NCBI GenBank assembly: GCA_964650905.1
Contig: CAZYVH010000126.1
Coordinates: 1 to 5,568, forward strand
Direction of reading: 5' to 3'
DNA from: SZUA-36 sp964650905
GTDB lineage: Bacteria; Pseudomonadota; Gammaproteobacteria; Xanthomonadales; SZUA-36
Length of the DNA stretch: 5,568 nt
The position numbers were made by a program, and so were the translations under genes. Below, piece by piece: positions 5,515 to 5,568 of this stretch. Within the stretch, counting starts at the first letter, position 1. The number at the start of each line of letters is the position of its first letter. The notes below the pieces were generated by a model. The model ran no database searches and was not told where the DNA came from. It saw nothing but the letters and a program-made list of their open reading frames with translations.

Positions 5515-5568
5515 TGGTGCCCGGGGCCGGAATCGAACCGGCACGGTATTTCTACCGAGGGATTTTAA
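5515..5568 (-). tRNA. tRNA-Leu (UAA), 3' part; 5' part beyond window
   Basis: On the minus strand the window edge lies inside the anticodon loop, which reads TTAAAA: U33, anticodon UAA, then AA. The 3' side of the anticodon stem (TCCCT) follows. A long class II variable arm pairs CGGTA with TACCG around GAAA. The T arm pairs GCCGG with CCGGC around TTCGATT. The 3' acceptor strand is CCCGGGC, with discriminator A and an encoded CCA at 5517-5515. The long variable arm, discriminator A73 and UAA anticodon identify leucine, and the sequence is close to E. coli tRNA-Leu(UAA) from memory. The acceptor 5' strand, D arm and half of the anticodon arm are outside the window. Confidence 0.93.

Noticed and set aside
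5380..5568. Plus-strand frame running through the tRNA to the window edge (contains GPESNRHG)
   Set aside because: It is the reverse strand of the tRNA-Leu gene and the IS1380 relic, a common false translation of tRNA complements.

Overview
The window looks like a piece of a draft proteobacterial scaffold, most likely gammaproteobacterial. The evidence is a PpsA that is close to enterobacterial and pseudomonad PEP synthases along its whole length, its divergent partner PpsR arranged as in Escherichia coli, an outer-membrane-type lipoprotein, and a tRNA-Leu(UAA) with an encoded CCA. A run of exactly 100 N (4127-4226) marks an assembly join. Adjacency across it, and whether both sides belong to one genome, is therefore assumed and not seen.

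Layout, left to right. Positions 1-204 are non-coding and hold a structured repeat: three palindromic units at an exact 36-nt period inside a larger imperfect inverted repeat, bracketed by two diverged 33-bp direct repeats. The second direct repeat ends at the base next to the ppsA stop codon. Positions 205-2580 (minus) are ppsA, phosphoenolpyruvate synthase. A 110-nt divergent spacer with a 15-bp near-perfect palindrome (2654-2668) separates it from ppsR (2691-3506, plus), the bifunctional kinase/pyrophosphorylase that inactivates and reactivates PpsA. Together the pair controls pyruvate-to-PEP flux at the entry to gluconeogenesis.

Positions 3503-3798 contain no intact gene. Three short fragments of unrelated genes lie end to end: the C-terminus of an IS3-family transposase (minus), a frameshifted N-terminal piece of an IS481-like transposase (plus), and the last 25 codons of a MacB/FtsX-type ABC permease (plus). 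A plausible promoter then leads into an LEA-type lipoprotein gene (3886 onward) that is cut by the N gap.

Right of the gap, 4271-5296 (plus) encodes a luciferase-like monooxygenase-fold oxidoreductase resembling the TIGR03617 F420-dependent family. Next to its stop codon is another decayed fragment, the C-terminal part of an IS1380-type transposase (minus). It reaches to within about ten bases of the 3' end of a tRNA-Leu(UAA) gene (minus) that runs off the window edge.

No obviously new multi-gene system is visible. The most interesting signals are the 36-nt palindrome array with compensatory stem changes, the unusual TTG start of ppsA that overlaps a small upstream ORF, the palindrome in the divergent promoter region, and the density of gene and insertion-sequence fragments in the spacers.
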